From assembly GCA_024709365.1 (NCBI GenBank), contig JANJWV010000027.1, forward strand, positions 1-37,411: a stretch of DNA of 37,411 nt, given 5' to 3'. A model generated the notes under the pieces. The model was not told the DNA's origin. It saw only the letters and a list, made by a program, of their open reading frames with translations, and did no database searches. This DNA comes from Desulfomicrobium sp. (GTDB lineage Bacteria; Desulfobacterota; Desulfovibrionia; Desulfovibrionales; Desulfomicrobiaceae). The position numbers were made by a program, and so were the translations under genes. Each line of letters starts with the position of its first letter. Position 1 is the stretch's first letter. Shown in pieces: positions 36,301 through 37,411 of the stretch.

Positions 36301-37411
36301 ATGACCTACATTCCCGTCGGCGGACTGAACGTCGCAAAGCCCCTCTATGACCTTATCCGTGAACAGGTCGCGCCCGGAACCGGCGTGGCCGACACCGCGT
36401 TCTGGGCATCCCTGGAAACGATCCTGCGCGACCTGACCCCGCGCAACGAGGCGCTGCTGGCCAAACGTGACGATCTGCAGAAACGGATCGACGCCTGGCA
36501 CCGGGAACGCGCTGGCAAGCCCCATGACCCGGAAGCCTACAAGGAATTCCTCGCGTCGATCGGCTACGTCGTGCCCGAGGGCGGCCCCTTCTCCATCGCC
36601 ACCGCAGGCGTCGACCCAGAAATCTCGACTATCGCCGGCCCGCAGCTCGTGGTGCCCGCCACCAACGCCCGCTACGCCCTGAACGCCGCCAACGCCCGCT
36701 GGGGCAGCCTGTACGACGCGCTCTACGGCACCGACGTACTGCCCGAGGACGGCGGCGCGACCCGCACCGGAAAGTACAACCCGGTGCGCGGCGCCAAGGT
36801 CATGCAGTTCGCGGCCGCATTTCTGGACAAGGTGCTGCCCCTGACCGCGGGCAGCCACGCCGACGTCATCGAGTACCGCACCCGGACGGAAGGCGGACAG
36901 GAGGTCTTCGAGGCCGCCCTCCCCGGCGCCGTCACGGGCCTGCGCAACCCGGCGGCCTTCGCCGGCTACGCGCCCGGCACCCTGCTCTTCAGCAACCACG
37001 GCCTGCACATCGAGCTGTGCATCGACCGCGCCCACCCCATCGGCTCGGCCCACCCCGCGGGTCTCAAGGACGTGATCCTGGAGGCGGCCGTGACGACCAT
37101 CGTGGATTTCGAGGACTCCATCGCCGCCGTGGACGGCGAGGACAAGGCCCAGACCTACGCCAACTGGTTGGGCCTGCTGCGCGGGGACCTGCAGGCCGCC
37201 TTCGACAAGGGCGCCAGGACCGTCTGCCGCAGCCTGAACCCCGACCGCTCCTACACCGCCCCCGACGGTTCGATCCTGACCCTGCCCGGCCGCAGCCTCC
37301 TGCTGGTCCGCAACGTCGGTCACCTCATGACCACGGGCGCAGTACTTCTGGACGGCCGGGAAGTCCCCGAGGGCATCCTCGACGCCATGGTCACGGGCCT
37401 CGTCGCCATGC
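36301..37411 (+). CDS. glcB: Malate synthase G, 3' truncated by window end
   Basis: The first 370 residues of a protein normally about 720 long; the frame is open to the window edge. Family signatures are clear: TAGPQLVVPxxNARYALNAANARWGSLYDALYG-like region (nt 36610-36735), TTIVDFEDSIAAVDGEDK and NWLGLLRGD. Malate synthase condenses glyoxylate with acetyl-CoA to malate. GlcB is the isoform linked to glycolate/glyoxylate use, in contrast to AceB. CAAGGAG precedes the ATG. The operator at 36261-36275 suggests control by a GntR-type regulator sensing glycolate, lactate or pyruvate. Confidence 0.93.
   Translation, partial: MTYIPVGGLNVAKPLYDLIREQVAPGTGVADTAFWASLETILRDLTPRNEALLAKRDDLQKRIDAWHRERAGKPHDPEAYKEFLASIGYVVPEGGPFSIATAGVDPEISTIAGPQLVVPATNARYALNAANARWGSLYDALYGTDVLPEDGGATRTGKYNPVRGAKVMQFAAAFLDKVLPLTAGSHADVIEYRTRTEGGQEVFEAALPGAVTGLRNPAAFAGYAPGTLLFSNHGLHIELCIDRAHPIGSAHPAGLKDVILEAAVTTIVDFEDSIAAVDGEDKAQTYANWLGLLRGDLQAAFDKGARTVCRSLNPDRSYTAPDGSILTLPGRSLLLVRNVGHLMTTGAVLLDGREVPEGILDAMVTGLVAM

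Overview
The window is high-GC, gene-dense DNA whose content best fits a sulfate-reducing deltaproteobacterium of the Desulfovibrionales (Desulfovibrio/Desulfomicrobium type). The pointers are a PxxKW cysteine-rich protein, a tungsten-type aldehyde ferredoxin oxidoreductase (AOR) with its ferredoxin, a membrane-anchored octaheme cytochrome c with a cytochrome b partner, a Tat-exported Fe superoxide dismutase, and many PAS/REC/HD signalling proteins. This is inferred from gene content; no rRNA gene is present to confirm it.

Layout. 1-2268: 3' part of a PEP-synthase-like protein, translationally coupled to a small membrane protein. 2272-2725: a gene-free stretch with a good sigma70-type promoter, a 5' hairpin and an 11-bp intrinsic terminator, read here as a stand-alone RNA gene of about 420 nt. 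2909-8020: zinc-ribbon protein, alpha/beta hydrolase, PxxKW protein, M20 hydrolase and mnmG, followed by two copies of a 35-bp hairpin repeat exactly 100 bp apart. 8179-11545: a small conserved-looking protein, then ferredoxin-AOR and an MNT/HEPN-type (HI0073/HI0074) toxin-antitoxin-like pair. 11536-15974: thpR and pepA on the minus strand, separated by a 139-bp nested palindrome, then an NmrA/DUF2867 oxidoreductase overlapping a flavin-binding protein gene. 16099-20060: a tight run of DUF523/DUF1722 protein, kinase-like protein, universal stress protein and a homologue of macrophage migration inhibitory factor (MIF), then an unknown gene whose ribosome binding site lies in a hairpin, and a DUF445 protein. 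20076-24559: yjbQ, a sigma54 activator, and the divergent octaheme cytochrome/cytochrome b operon with a near-consensus sigma54 promoter. 24786-25496: exported Fe-SOD. 25602-36085: six signalling proteins (two PAS histidine kinases and four response regulators with HD-GYP, degenerate HD-GYP, HDOD or no output domain). 36301-end: 5' half of malate synthase G behind a promoter with a PdhR/GlcC-type operator.

How the parts fit. The sigma54 activator very probably drives the divergent octaheme cytochrome operon, because the promoter and a helically phased direct repeat lie between them. The signalling block looks like one phosphorelay/c-di-GMP module, since a kinase and two response regulators form a minus-strand operon facing further kinase and HD-GYP genes. 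The most unusual items are the candidate 420-nt RNA at 2306-2725, the kinase/USP/MIF cluster, the sequestered ribosome binding site at 18923-18983, and the long palindrome at 12183-12321.
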